Source of the DNA: Epiperipatus broadwayi | Taxonomy: Eukaryota; Onychophora; Udeonychophora; Euonychophora; Peripatidae | Assembly: GCA_028023455.1 (NCBI GenBank) | Contig: JAQFVV010006621.1 | Location: 371,452-435,451, forward strand | Length of the DNA stretch: 64,000 bases | Direction of reading: 5' to 3' | Part shown: one piece after another, positions 45,173 to 63,600 of the stretch | How the letters are laid out: every line of letters starts with the position of its first letter | Position numbering within the stretch: the stretch's first letter is position 1 | Program-made: the position numbers and the translations under genes | The notes under the pieces: generated by a model | The model's database searches: none | What the model was told of the DNA's origin: nothing | What the model saw: only the letters and a program-made list of their open reading frames with translations

Positions 45173-47811
45173 ATACTTTATTTCGATTATGGTTTGATTT
45201 TTAAATAGTGACTGTATTTTAAATGTTTTTTTTAAATACAAACCAAATACAAAAAAAAAATTATATACTTGCAATAAGTATATATATAAAATAGACAAAT
45301 ACATATTTGTACTCAATAAGTATACATTAGTATAAACACAAACCAATATTTATATTTTTCAAATATTCAACTTTAAAAAAAAATCAAATAAATAAAGATA
45401 TATTATATACAGCAAATATATTAATTTTTTGCTGTTTATGTTTTGAACAAGAGTTACTATATGAAGTTAAAATGAAAATAAATAAATAATTGACTGGTAA
45501 AATATTGTGAAATTAATAAAGTAGATAATAGATATGCTCTCTAGGCTAAGTGAATCGATTAAATATCACCAAGTCAAAAGAAATCATCAAAATTCACTCT
45601 ATTATATTATAAAAGGTGTACATATTATATCCACTTTGAACCATGCTTATTACTAAATGCACCGAATACTTAAGTTTATTATTTATAATGAGGATCACTC
45701 AGGTCTATAAATCTAATATTTCTTTGGCTACTTAACCAATTAATGCTACTTTATCACTTAGTATAAATATGTAATTTATTTCACATAATCTCTTATTTAT
45801 TAGTTTTATATATGTACACACACTCAAAAAAAAATATAATGACGATTTCTAATTGACAGGTAAGAATACTTATTCATGATTTTAAATAGCTGTTAATAAG
45901 TTCAATTCGATCCATAATTCCCAAGAGCACATCCAATTATCAAATAATTAAAAAAAATTAAGAGGTATATATAATAATAAAAATTTGATAATAAAATTTG
46001 TAAAGAAAAATCTCATTTATTAAAACAATTTATAATAACCCTTATGCAATCTAAATTCGTAAGCTGTGTTTTCAAAATTTAAATACTTAGTGTTGATTTT
46101 GACATTTACAAAATGTTTGGTTTTTTTGCCTTTTTAAACAAGTCGCTTAAATAGAACAGAATTATACTTATAAAAACGTTTCATTTCTCTAATTAAAAAA
46201 AAAAACATATATATATATATATCGATCTCAAAAATATCTATATAAACATATCATTTAAATTAATAAAATTATTAATTTCCCTTAAAAGTCCAACTTGTTT
46301 TGTTATTTTACTTTTTCTTCTTAATACTTGAATGCATTTTATCCCAGGTTGAATTTTGAAGAAAAATATCATGTTAATGAAAATTGTCAGTTCCTAGGTG
46401 CATATATATGTTTATTTTCCAAGATTTTTTTTCCTTAAAAATTGAAATGTTGAATTTAATATGCTGATTAATTCCAGTTGTTTCCAAATTGTTATTGAAT
46501 TTACCATTGTAGATTTTTTTTTAGATAGCTATCTTAAATTTCAGCTTAAGATGCGGTGAAATTCACATGTTGAGTAGTTTCTTTTAACTGCTAGGATAAA
46601 GAAAAGAAGACTGCAGTTTAACCCTTAAACTGCAAAAAAATATTACTCACCCCAACATTATTGATATGGTTACATACAATAGATTATCCAATTACTCAGA
46701 AGAATGGCGATTCTGAAGAAACAAAGTACAACTAATTTTTCTCCTTCAGTTTCTTTAATAATAATTTTAATTATGGCTTCTTTTTCTGTTGCTGTTGTTG
46801 TTGTTTTTTTCACATGCCACAGAACATGCAGTCTTGACAATTGTTGTCATGTTTTTTTTAAACAATTAACATTCAAAATAAAAATATTAATCATATAAAA
46901 AATATAAAATTGAAAATTCATTTGATAGCTTTAAAAAAATATATACATAAATAATAACATTGCATTTTTTTAATCATCACTTAAAATAAAATACTCTTTT
47001 TTATAACTAAGAATTTATATGTTTTTTTTTATTTATAATATTGATATACTCATATAGTAACTAGACACGTCATTATTACCATTTAAAATCTCACCATTAA
47101 AAATAATAATAATAATAATAACAACAACAAGTAAAGCTATGTACCATTAATAAATAAACAAAATAATAAATCCAAACAACAATAACTATAACTAACAACT
47201 ATAAACAATAACAACACTCAATATATAAAATCAAAGAGATTTAAAAAAAAAAAAAAATGAAAATGACAATTTATTAAAATAAAGGTACATTTGTTGGTCT
47301 TTTACTATATATATATATATGCAACTGTTTGTTCACTATTGAATAGTTTAGATATATGTATATCCAGATAGGATTTATTCCTATTGTGTTTTGATAAATT
47401 AGAAAAGGAACTCAAAAACGAATCATTCATGTGGAAATCGTAGTTTTAATAAATAGAAATTCGGACCTGAAAATAGCCATTCCCTATAGTTATTGTTGTA
47501 GAAAAAGTTATAGTAATTAAAATTATCTTATATTCCGTATATGCATATATTGGTACTAAGAAATGTATCAGTCATATAAATGTCTTATATTTATAGATTT
47601 ATCCATATGTAGAGTTGTATTTTAAGTTTATTAAAGATCGGAGTTTGCTGTAAGGCGAATATACTGTATTAATATTATAGTATAAGTGAAGATTAAGTCT
47701 AAATTTAAAAAAGAAATCTTACATATTTTATAACTAATTATTATTATTATTCCTGTATATGAAATAAAAGAATAATATATAAAATAGGCTGGAGAAAATG
47801 CTGTGTTAAAT
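45173..47811. other. 2.6 kb without a supportable gene
   Basis: It contains short repeats: (TA)n at about 46207-46222 and 47306-47320, (AAT)n then (AAC)n at 47100-47131, and an A-run at 47243-47257. The frame at 46704-46898 is hydrophobic and AT/T-rich, without a recognisable domain. Confidence 0.5.
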
Positions 47812-47933
47812 GAAAAGTAAATTATGTGTTGACTGACAATTATATTTTGTAATCAAAAAATTGTTGCTATGATGTGTTAGCTTCTTTAAATGTACTATTG
47901 CATGGCTTACATTCATTCATCAAGAGTAATATA

Positions 47934-48832
47934 CAGGGTGGCCAAAAGTAGGTTTACAGTTATTAAACTACCTTTTACATGGTTGAAGTTACTTGCTAAG
48001 TAATACCAATATAAAACATTCCTCAGAGTATAAATCTAACTTACATAAACAGCTTTTTCCTTGCTGATTGTAATTTATTTTATTATGTAATGCTAAATTT
48101 TTACTTGATGATATTTTTTTATTTCAGGATTAATGGCGAACAATTTAAATCAAGAGCAAAGCCATAACTGTGTGTACTGGGTTGATGAAAATCCCCATTT
48201 GACCATAGAGACTGAACTAAACCAGCCTGGCATAACAGTTTGGGGTGCATTAGCAAGCAAAGGTGTTGTTGGGCCTGTTTTTTTCAATAGAACTGTAAAT
48301 TGGAGAGAATTACCTGGACATGCTTCATGAAGTAGTAGTGCCACAACTCAAAACTAAACCTAACTTTGATGAAATTTTTTTTTCAGCAGGATGGAGCACC
48401 ACCACATTATGTGTCTACAGTAAGAGACTACCTTAACCAAGTTTTTTTACTGTGTTGGTTCGGAAGAAGGGGCAGCATCGAATAGCCACCACGTTCACCT
48501 GACCTGACACCTATGGATTTATTTTTTTGGGGTGTTGTTAAGAACAAGGTTTATGAGAAGAAACCCTAAACAATAAATGATTTAAAAAATTACATTCATC
48601 TCGCATTCACAGAAATTGATGAAGAGTGGAATTTGTGCTGCACTGTATGTCAGAGTGTCCTGGAGAGATTTGAAGAATGTTGCAATGTTGAAGGAGGTTA
48701 TTTTGAGCATCTAAAAGATTAAATTGTTTATGTTTATGTTAACAGGTATAACGAATTTCCCACTGTTCTAGTGTCAAATTTTCAAATAAATACTCTACAT
48801 GATAACTGTAAACCTACTTTTGGGCCACCCTG
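47934..48832 (+). mobile_element. Internally deleted Tc1/mariner-superfamily transposon, 899 bp
   Basis: The ends are ~30-bp inverted repeats: CAGGGTGGCCAAAAGTAGGT at the left and, on the minus strand, CAGGGTGGCCCAAAAGTAGG at the right, identical except for one extra C. A TA dinucleotide precedes the left end, but the right flank reads AG, so the TA duplication is not intact. Only the C-terminal half of a transposase remains inside, so roughly 400 bases or more are missing compared with the usual 1.3 kb. It lies within repeat C. Confidence 0.9.
48121..48722 (+). pseudogene. Mariner-type transposase, C-terminal half
   Basis: Transposase would cut and paste the element at TA sites. Readable order: NCVYWVDENPH, GITVWGALASKGVVGP, then a frameshift near 48310 into YLDMLHEVVVPQLKTKP, QQDGAPPHYVS (second catalytic Asp), PPRSPDLTPMD (third acidic residue, Asp), and a C-terminus of VLERFEECCNVEGGYFEH. 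Counting the stop codon between them, 36 residues separate the two aspartates, unlike DD34D of classical mariner. Two in-frame stops are visible (after RRGSIE and after YEKKP). The DNA-binding N-terminus and the first catalytic Asp are gone. Confidence 0.92.
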
Positions 48833-48890
48833 AGGTGTTGTAAATAGGGACTGTGTAGTGGTCATCATTAGCCTGTGAAATAAATTATTA

Positions 48891-50329
48891 AAAAGATATG
48901 TGCTGATCTATTTCCTGATATCTAAAGTCAGGTAGCATTCTTATAAATTATATACATTTTTAAAAAAAATAAAATTATTAAAATATGATTAATCTGACTA
49001 TTGAAATATATATATTGAAATGAGTAATGTGTTATTCATTTCATTGTCAGTCATGTGGTCTTCCATGGGACAGCAAATTGGTTTTAGTATTCTTGTGGTG
49101 AAACTAATATATCATTAAACGTTTTGAGGAAAATTATATAAAATAAAACAAATATCTTAAAATAAAATATTAGATGTAATAATAATAGGTAGTATTTAAG
49201 ATTTTAAAATAAATTACTAAATCTATTTTAAAATAATAAATAATATAATAGATTGTTAAAAGTGATTAAATTTAAAGATGTTTACAAACAATATAAACTA
49301 TGTTAAAATTGTTTCTGTTATCAAACATTAACAGGGTATATAAAATATATAAAAAACAATTCAATTAAGTATATTAGTATTTTAAAAAATAGTTTTTAAT
49401 AACTAAAAATAAGTTTATAAAAAAAAAGACAAAACCTGTTTTGAGATATGAGATTTGAGACAAGAGAAAAATTTAAGCAATTTAATAATGACAGTTTTTT
49501 GAAATTCAATCAATTAAATAATGAGAATGATTTTAAAATTTATGTAATTAAAATAAAGTGAAGTTTTAAAGATTTTGAAAATAAGAGATTATCAAAGGTA
49601 TTGAAACAAAAAGGTCTATGGTATAAAGTTTTATTCAAGCTCCATCAAAATCATTATGGCTGAGTAGAAAAATAGTAAAATCTTCCAACTTCTGAAATTT
49701 AATCTAGACCCCTTGTGAATCTGACCAATTTATTTAAAAGAAATCTCCACTCAAAATGAAGAGAAGATGTTTAAACCTCAAATTTCAAGGACAAGAGATT
49801 AATAAAATATATTGTAGCAACTTGTAAGAAAAAACAGGATTAACCTTTTAACCACTAATTATATTATTGGTTGTATGAGGTAAAAATCAAATCTTTTAAT
49901 TGGCCAACTCACAAACTGAAGACAAAGCCTATTGTTAAAACATATTCGCCTATAATATTAAATTCAACTCAGATATGTTTATAAAAAGTATATTACTAAT
50001 TTTTCAGGTTATGAAGAGAACGAAAGTTCTTTCAAAAATAAATTGCTATTTATTTATTCTAAAATATTCAATTTCGGCAACATAAAAGCTATAATATAAA
50101 CAAAAAGGTCGACTTTTACTTTATAGAAAAGTAAATATTTCTTTTAAATATTTCTTTAATATTTTTACTAAAATCTTCAATATTTTTCGAAAATAATTTT
50201 GTTTTTTTAGGTTTTTTTTTTTAAAAACTAGTTTAATTTCTGAAATTATATTTTTTTAATAATTAAAATTGCATTTGAAATGAAAATCTCAGCGTTTTTC
50301 TTTATTTTCTTTGATCAGGCGGTTTCTTT
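48891..50329. other. No gene seen
   Basis: AT-rich DNA. Frames are short, and no repeats stand out. Confidence 0.5.
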
Positions 50330-50620
50330 GTTCTTTCCAGCCAATCAGAATGTCTTTTTTGGCTGAGAGCATGCTAAGAACCAATCACAAATAATGTTCT
50401 TTCTTTGTTTAGGTTTAAATGCATTTTTTTTTATTTTTTACTTGTAAAATTTATCGGAAGAGGGCACCATCTTACAGTACTTTTAAAAACCTATTCAAAA
50501 CCTATCAAACAAATTTTTTAGCATAAGAACTGGCAGAGTTAGAGTGACATCAGATGTCTACGAGGAGCCTCGTAAGAGACGGTTGAAGAATTAAATGTAT
50601 GTAGAACTTATAGCATATAT
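50330..50620 (+). promoter_or_regulatory. Possible promoter-like segment with paired CCAAT boxes
   Basis: CCAATCAGAATG at 50341 and CCAATCACAAAT at 50382 lie 41 bases apart, in the same orientation. They are followed about 150 bases later by a locally less AT-rich, CpG-containing block at 50530-50585 (GTCTACGAGGAGCCTCGTAA). No coding exon or splice signal is convincing downstream, so this could be a dead LTR or a promoter of unknown target. Confidence 0.2.
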
Positions 50621-50936
50621 TCAGTTGTGAGATATCAGTTGAATGGTTATAGTATATTATATTGAAATGGTGAATTTATTCATAGTTTTGTTTTGTAAAT
50701 TTGAAATCAGATCCAAAGAGGTATCTCAATTAATTAAGTAGTGTTATGATTATTTTAGTGATCATATTCAAAAAGTCATCTCTGTAATTAAGTTGAGTTA
50801 TTATTAAATCAGGAGTTGGAACTAAATTGAACACTTTTTAGAAACATTGTATTGATTAAAATAATTTGATATTAGATATATGAGGGTGGCTGTGTTATGA
50901 AGCTAATGATATGAATAAATATATTGTATTTAAACA

Positions 50937-51180
50937 TCAAAACATCACATGATCACCATTCCATATGCTTACACATGCTAATAATAAGAGTATTAAACTC
51001 TCCATACAGTAGTGTCAGTCTAGGGATGTTGGATGAATAGACACTAAATAGAGATTTTGTGCACAAACCTTCCTGGGTTCATTGGTTATGAAGGCTTGCC
51101 CTTGGTGGTACTATTATATGGAGAGTTCTGTACTTGTATTTATGATGGTCATCAAACATAGTATCATGTCCAATATGTTT
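50937..51180. mobile_element. Deleted copy of the hammerhead repeat family
   Basis: It begins with CATCACATGATCACCATTCC and AACTCTCCATACAGTAGTG, as at 40793-40862, then jumps into inverted sequence (AGTCTAGGGATGTTGGATGA and GAGATTTTGTGCACAA, the opposite orientation to 40430-40490) and ends TATGGAGAGTT, the complement of its start. The ribozyme core is missing, so it is a small fold-back deletion derivative. Confidence 0.7.
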
Positions 51181-51455
51181 TAAAGCCCAGGAATTTATTC
51201 TGTGGAGACATGCATAATCATATAACCATAATTATTATTATAAGATGTAATTGAAAGATTAATGTTTTAAATTAATCAAAATAAATCTATAAAACTATAC
51301 AAATAACTACTATTCTTTTCCACCATGCTTATAAACTAAAAGTTAATAGATAGAGCAAAATGGTTTATTAGCGCAATAATTGATCATAAAAAAAATTGTC
51401 ATAAATTCTTATGATATAGTCTGTAATGTATTCAGTAGGGGAAAGAATATTATAT

Positions 51456-51640
51456 TTGTCTGACAATTATGATACTTTGTAAATAAACTATTGTTGTTAT
51501 TTGTTTAAATAATGAATAATATTGTCTGGTCTGCATATTAATTACATGTCCACTTCATCAGGAGTACCATATTTTCTATGTGATTTAGTGAAGTATTACA
51601 AATAGTAGTTGTGTAGTGGTCATCATCATCACATATTAAA
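51456..51640. repeat. Interspersed repeat C, uninterrupted copy
   Basis: It matches the flanks of the mariner element (47812-47933 and 48833-48890) in order and orientation. It shows the empty-site structure of the family across the mariner insertion point (after GGAGTACCATAT). Confidence 0.65.
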
Positions 51641-54239
51641 AAAAATATTTTGAATTTTATTACAATATATAAATAAAGAATTTATGTTGTATATTTTTTG
51701 GTGTTTAATGTTAGTTGATGCTCCAAATTAATTAACATTAATTTAAATAATTTGAATGCACTTAAGCTGACCATTTCAATATATATTTTGCTTTTGTTTT
51801 ATACATTCAAAACTGAATGCTTGAGCAAACAAGTTTTCTAAAAAGCATGCCTTCTATTAACTTTTAGAATAATCTTTAAGAATATCTTTCTGATTACCTT
51901 TTAAGTTAAATATGTGTGGCTATTCTTTTTTTTAAATAAAAAATTACTTAAAATCATTACATAAAAAAGAAAATGTGCAAAATTATATATATAAATACAT
52001 TTAAATACCTAAAATAAATTTTTTAAAAGCATAATTTTAAAACTAACAATAATTTTTATGATTGATTTTAGAATATAGATTGAACATAACTAACTCTAGT
52101 TTATTTAGAGAGGATTTATAATAGATTTTGAATTAAGCATTAATATTTCTACATTTCCAGGTCCATGCATCAGATTTCTAATAGTTTTTTGATAATATTT
52201 TGTTTTGTTTTTTCATGTATAATGGCAAAGCTTTTGGTTATGATGGAGAATTAAATTGTTTTTATTCTTTTATTTTATTACACTCACTATAAGAATTTTT
52301 ATATTGGAAGTTTTCTTGAAATCATATTCAAATATTTTATTCATTTGGTGGAAATTTGATTATTTTCTATCTTGCATTTTATACAAACTGCTGGTATTTA
52401 AAATTCTCCGCAAAACCCTCCTCAAGAAATTCAGGAAAAACAACTCATTTTGTGCTTTCATGTAGAATAGGCTGCTGATAAAACAAACTTTTTATGTTCT
52501 TCATTGCTTTCTTAAGATTCCAAAGAATATAGTCTCACTACCTTTTACAAAACTAAATGTCCACGGAATTTAAATCCTTTATACATTTTATTCATATGTT
52601 TTTTCATTTTAGTTTTTTTTTATAATGGGATATATTATAAAAGAATTCCTTTATTCATTTATTTTTTATTTTAAAAAAAAAATTAACCTTTAATTCTAGT
52701 AATTAAAATATAACCCAATCTAAAACCACCTTTTAATTCATAAAAAACAAGAAAAAATATTTTTACTTTTACGTTGCCTTTAAACATTTAATAAATAAAA
52801 ATTGAAATATATTTTATTTTTGTTTTAAATATTAAGTGAATATAAACATAATTACTTTCAATTCTTTTATTCTAAAATTCAGTGTCTATTCTATTCTGAT
52901 CACTTAAATTACGTTCTAAAGCGCTTTTGCTATTTCTACCTATTCTATGAGCCTTGCTAAAGAAATTATTGTTTCAATATATATATATACTGTACAATCC
53001 AGCATGTGACAGCCAAATATGATCATATATACAATTATAATATATATATACTAAATAGTAATTTCTTATTTTACAATGGGATTCTCCCTGATCTTATTAT
53101 ACATACACATTATCTGAGAATAGGATTCAAAGTTGATATTTTTTTTTTTTATTTAAAAGAATTGCCATCAGCATTTTAGAATATACAAAATTTATGATCT
53201 ATTTCCTTTATCTTTAAAATCATACAATGTCAACTTCCTCAAAATGAACAGACTAAACTTCAAAAGAAAGGCGATACCTGTATTTTGTTTAACAAAATAG
53301 CGATATTTTTATATATGTATTTTTATTAAACCTTAAGCCATGTTAAATAAGCTGATAATAAATTTCAAGATCAAAATAACAAATTTTAACTTGTTTTACT
53401 TTATTATATACTTAAGGGGCAAAGTTACATAGTTCGGTCCTCTCTCTTTCGATTCAAAAGAACTTGCATAATAATTTAATATTTCAGAAAAAAAGGGAAG
53501 TATAACATATTACCAAGATAAAATCACATATTTATATGCACATATTTTGATAAGTACGTTAATAAATAAATAAATTATATTTTGTGTGCATGGATTTTGT
53601 TTATATGAATCCTTATGACTAATGTTTTGAAATGTATTTTTTAATAATACTAATCATTTGATGAAATTGAAGAGGCAAGCATGAGAGAATTAAATTACAA
53701 CAATTCTATTGATATTAAAAAAAAGAAAAGAAAAGTCCATGTCTTAAAAACAAGAACCCGGTATTTTTGTTCTCTTTGTAAGAAGTTTTTTTTTTTTTTT
53801 AAAAAAAAGTCATATTCCTAATAGACATTGCTTTCGTTATGGAAATATTAATGCTCACCTTTATTAAGAGTTATATAAAGGAATGTTACCGCCTGACTGG
53901 ATAAAAGAAATTTGATGTCTACTTTTCAGATAAACGAAATCTAAATCAATAGCTTAATACTAATCAAAATGTTATAAACATCGCGTCCAAGAAAAGATCT
54001 ATTCTTAATTTCCACGGAGATGTTAAAATATTCTCTTTTAACTTTGAATTATATATGTGTGGGTGTTCCTAGGATAATACAAGTATTTAGAAATAAAATC
54101 AAAAACAATATTAAAGAAACTAAGGAATAGTGCTAATACATAAAGACAGGATAATTATTTATGAAGGAGCGTCAACCTCTGGATTTTTATTATTCACGTG
54201 ACGTGATGTGATGCAGTATGGCTTCCCCTTTCTCGAAAA
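51641..54239. other. 2.6 kb without a supportable gene
   Basis: The frame at 52256-52465 is a T-rich artefact. Short TA runs lie near 52979 and 53040. No repeats or coding domains were recognised. Confidence 0.5.
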
Positions 54240-55433
54240 CAGGAATCTCTCATCCACTATGCCCAGAAAAATCTGTTAGCCACCGTACTTTCTCTTTCCA
54301 TTTCCCACTCTAAATTTTTCTCATATGCTTTTCTATCCTGCTCCATCCCATTTCCAGAATATTATTTTTGTCAACTCTATGGCCTTTTTATCTAAATTCC
54401 CCTTTTCCCCCAACGCAACGTAAAAATCAAGAACTCACTTTCTCTATAATCATTTTGTTTATATTTATTCTTCCACAACTTGATTCTGCTTGTAGGCATT
54501 TACATTCAATTAACAGATGCCTAATATTTTCTATGCCTTTCTTACATAATTTACAGACTAAATCACCTATATTTTTCCATGAATATATTCACTTGTTGCT
54601 AACGATCATGTTCTAGCCTTAAAAAGTAAATTACTTTCCTTGCTATTATCATAAATTAACTCAGCACCCAATAGTCTATTTATTTCTGTATAGTTAAACT
54701 TTTTTTTACTTTCCATACTAGTTCTCCATCTCTCCAACTCTCTATTTTTTATTGGTGCATCAATTCTTCTATCCCATTCCTTGCCTCTATAACACTTAAC
54801 AATTTCTTAACACAATTATTCCACCTTTTACATAAGTGTACTGATATAAAGTCTTTATCCAAATCTGCATACCATACTATCTTTCTCACCCAACTTGTTG
54901 CTTAGCCTTTGATCATAACCTAATTATATTTTGGCTATTCTCCTATTACTTGTAAATTGCAACCTACTAAACATTTTATTTTGCTTTTTGCATCTCTCAT
55001 ATAAAAATTTAACCATCCCATTTGTCTTTGAATTACTTTCTTTGCCATCCACATATTTGCATCTAATTCACATCTTCCTATTTCTGTTTGTACTTTTTCT
55101 AAGTAAACTAACACCCCTTTACCAACACATAAAGCATTAATACCATAAGTTAACCCTGCTACTGCTACTCTCTGCCATACAATTGTAGCTTCATTATATT
55201 TATTATATGAAAACTGTTAATTTCTTTATCAATATCTTTCTTTTCTTTGCTTCACTTATCAATTTTTTTTCTCTTTCATTCCAGCAATTTCTCTGATTAC
55301 TTAAAGTGATTCCCAAATAGCTATACCTATTTCCTACATTTAACATTATTCTTGTTATTATATTTTGAACCATATGTTGAAATACTTGCTTTATACATAT
55401 TGACAAAACTTATCATAAATCCATATTGTGATT
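54240..55433 (-). pseudogene. LINE reverse transcriptase C-terminus, non-RTE clade, decayed
   Basis: On the minus strand the reading begins near 55430. The frame 55406-55203 contains NRYSYLGITLSNQRNCWNE, the Y-K-Y-L-G-I motif that follows the RT palm in LINEs. After a frameshift at about 55190, a ~95-codon stretch without an ATG reads EATIVWQRVAVAGLTYGINA, LEKVQTEIGRCEL and VIQRQMGWLNFYMRDAKSK, a typical LINE thumb region. Further down (54500-54600) DLVCKLCKKG and RHLLIEC form a C-x2-C-x8-H-x4-C zinc knuckle near the protein end. Stops and shifts are frequent. The motifs differ from the RTE copies in this window, so it is a second LINE lineage, perhaps CR1-, Jockey- or R1-like; I cannot decide which. 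Confidence 0.75.
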
Positions 55434-60657
<5,224 letters not shown>

Positions 60658-63600
60658 ACATCATCATAGATCCAAACACATGCAGTTGTTTCACTTTGAA
60701 ACCACATTTCTTTATTATATCATTATTCTGATATTTGTTTATCATTTACTTATTGTAAATAAATTATTGTTGCTATTATATTGAATTATCATTTCTGAAT
60801 ATTATTTATTCAATAAATTGGGAGTACTAACTATAAGTAGTACATATATAATTCAATAAACATTAATTAATACATAATTTAAACCTTAATATCTCATATG
60901 TATATAAATCAGTTAGTATTTAAATTATTTCAGGTTTACATTATTTTAATGAGAGCTAGAATTTCTTACTAACTGATTTATTATGAAAACGTATTAATAT
61001 AATTTAGGGATTTAAGACCTCAAGCATATAAAATTTGTTTCATTTTAGTATATTAATTTTTATTATTATCCAATTGATTTTAGCTAAATTGAGTCTCTAT
61101 CTCATAGGCAATCCATACTATTCTTTCCAGTTATATGGGTTCAATATTTATATGCGAGCATGCTACATTTTAAATCATTTCTTAAACATTTAACAAAAAA
61201 ATATGTATTTCTCGGTGCTTTATTTAATGTTACATATAATAATTCTTTTAAAAATATAACAATATTTTTGATAAATGCAGCTTAAGTTTTTTATTATTTA
61301 CAGTGGTATTTAAATATGTGTTTCACATTTTAAAGTATATTCATTTATATATTATTTAGATTATTAAAAAATATTGTTAAATGAACTTTCATATTAATTT
61401 CAGAGTTTCTAACAACAGCTTCAAATTATCAGAGTCATTTTGTTGTATAACAACATTTATATAATGTCTCATTTAGAAACTTAGAGTCTTTTTGGATATA
61501 TGAAATAAAGATGATTGAACTGTTTGGATATATGTTGATTATAAAAGAAAGATATATAAAACTAATAAATATAGTTTTGCCATTTAACAAATTTCACTGT
61601 AGGGAAACTCTATATCAAGTTACTTTAATTTAGTAAAGAATAACAACCTGCATAAAAGAAATTTTTTTGACTAAAATAAAATTCACCAGCATATATAGAA
61701 AGCAATTATTTAATAAAAATTAACAGATTAATCTGTAATACCAAATAATTTCTGAGATTATTTTTAGAATTGGCTGCAATAAATAACAAGCCAATATATT
61801 TTTATTAAAAAAGTTTTATTAAAAACCATTTATAACTTTCATTTTATTGTTAACTTCTCGATCTAATAAATGTCTATTTATAAAAATATTGATGCTGATA
61901 CGCCTTCAGAATATGGCAAAACAGGATTTTTAAGAAACAAATTATCAAACACTTTTGATTTAAATATCATATAGTAATTTAATATTTAATTCATACATAG
62001 TATTATTTCATCAATAACAGTTTGTAATAATTATCTTTAATTTGTAATGTAGATAAATATTTTACAAATTAAAAAAAAAATTATTATTTTTATTTTATTT
62101 TTTTATATATTTCTGTTAACATCATAAAAAGTACACTTAATTAATGACTATATGTAACGTGTTTGTTGTTGAGTCTAAATTTTAAATTCGAGTAATAGGA
62201 TTTAAAATCTGTATAAATATTAATATATTAGGATAAATTAAAATTGTTTTAATTATAACATATCTATTTATAATTTTGATATTAAAAAAAATAAGGAACA
62301 TATATTTCTAGTAAATATAAATCATAGCTTTTAGATGTCTAAAATAGTGTAATCTTAGATTCACAGGGCTAATCTTCAAAGGAATTGATGGATCATGAAA
62401 CTTTGTTTTATCTGTGAAAAGTTTCGAAAGGTAAAAATGTCTTTTTTATAAAATAAATTATTATAGCTGGTATCCTTACCTTTTTTTTAGATAAATGAGT
62501 TTTTTAAATTGTTGGAGTGTCATATATGATACATGAGACAATTGAAGCAAGTGTGCAAGTCTTGGATATATCACATAATTTTATTTTCCACTAATCTGAA
62601 TGAACATGTACTGTACTGTGGTATTTTAGAAGAGCTAAACTATATTTGATTAAAATTATTTCCAAACATATTTTTAAAATAATTGTCAAAGGAAAGTGAT
62701 TATAGAGAAAATAAAAATAAGGAAAGATAGAAATAATATTATAAGTATTATTATTACTTATTAATTTTTAAAAGCCCAAGTACAAACATACTAAAGAAGA
62801 TATCTTTTTCAAGACTTTCTATTTCTACCGTTCAACAATCCCTTTGCTTTTTGTTTTTGTTTTTTTTTTGTACCACTTTTTCTAAATATTTCACTATCTT
62901 TTCCAAAATCCTTTTTTGTATTTTATATCTATAAATACTTTACAAATTCAGTTCCTTTTTTTTTTTTATTTTGTCAAAAAGAAACTTGTTTTTTAATTTT
63001 TTTTTTCAACACTAATACTTTTATAATTGTCTTTCCTCAACTTATTTTATTCATTACTTTTAAATTCATACCTTTAAAAAAAAATTTTTCTTTTCCACAC
63101 TTTTTAATTCTATACGTTTTTCTTTGTTTTCTTCATTTTTAAAGTTGTGCTTACAATCAGAGACTTAAACTAAACAATTTTTAGATCTAACATTATATAA
63201 CATCCTATTCTTGTTAAAAACTTATTTAAATTTTACAATTATCATATCCAGCTTCAGTGATCTCAGTTAGCAATTGTAAATATTTCAAGGCAATAACTTG
63301 CTTTGCAATTTTTTATCTATTTAAGATCATTCACATATTTGCATCTTAAACTTTACATTAGTTTTTCCAGTTTTCCATAATATATTTAATCCTCATCTTT
63401 ACTTTCAATAATGTTTTATCATCATCAAATATAATATAATTTACTCTTCTATTTTAAAATCTAATATTCTCTTTATAAAGACAGACACTTTGCAATTGTT
63501 TATAATATCCTTGTCTTACATCATTCTTTATCTATCCTTCAATAGAAATCTAATTTCACAATAAAAATATCTTATGATTAATTTCCAAATTTTTATGAAC

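Larger units (their letters stand above)
47812..48890. repeat. Interspersed repeat C, interrupted by a mariner element
   Basis: 47812-47933 plus 48833-48890, joined across the mariner element, line up with 51456-51640: CTGACAATTAT, TTTTGTAA, ATTGTTG(C/T)TAT, TTCATCA(A/G)GAGTA and GTGTAGTGGTCATCAT. The family is older than the insertion. A partial third copy may lie at 60735-60840. Confidence 0.65.

Noticed and set aside
51550-51575. CTGATGAAG on the minus strand in repeat C
   Set aside because: No GAAA or cleavage triplet follows within a plausible distance.
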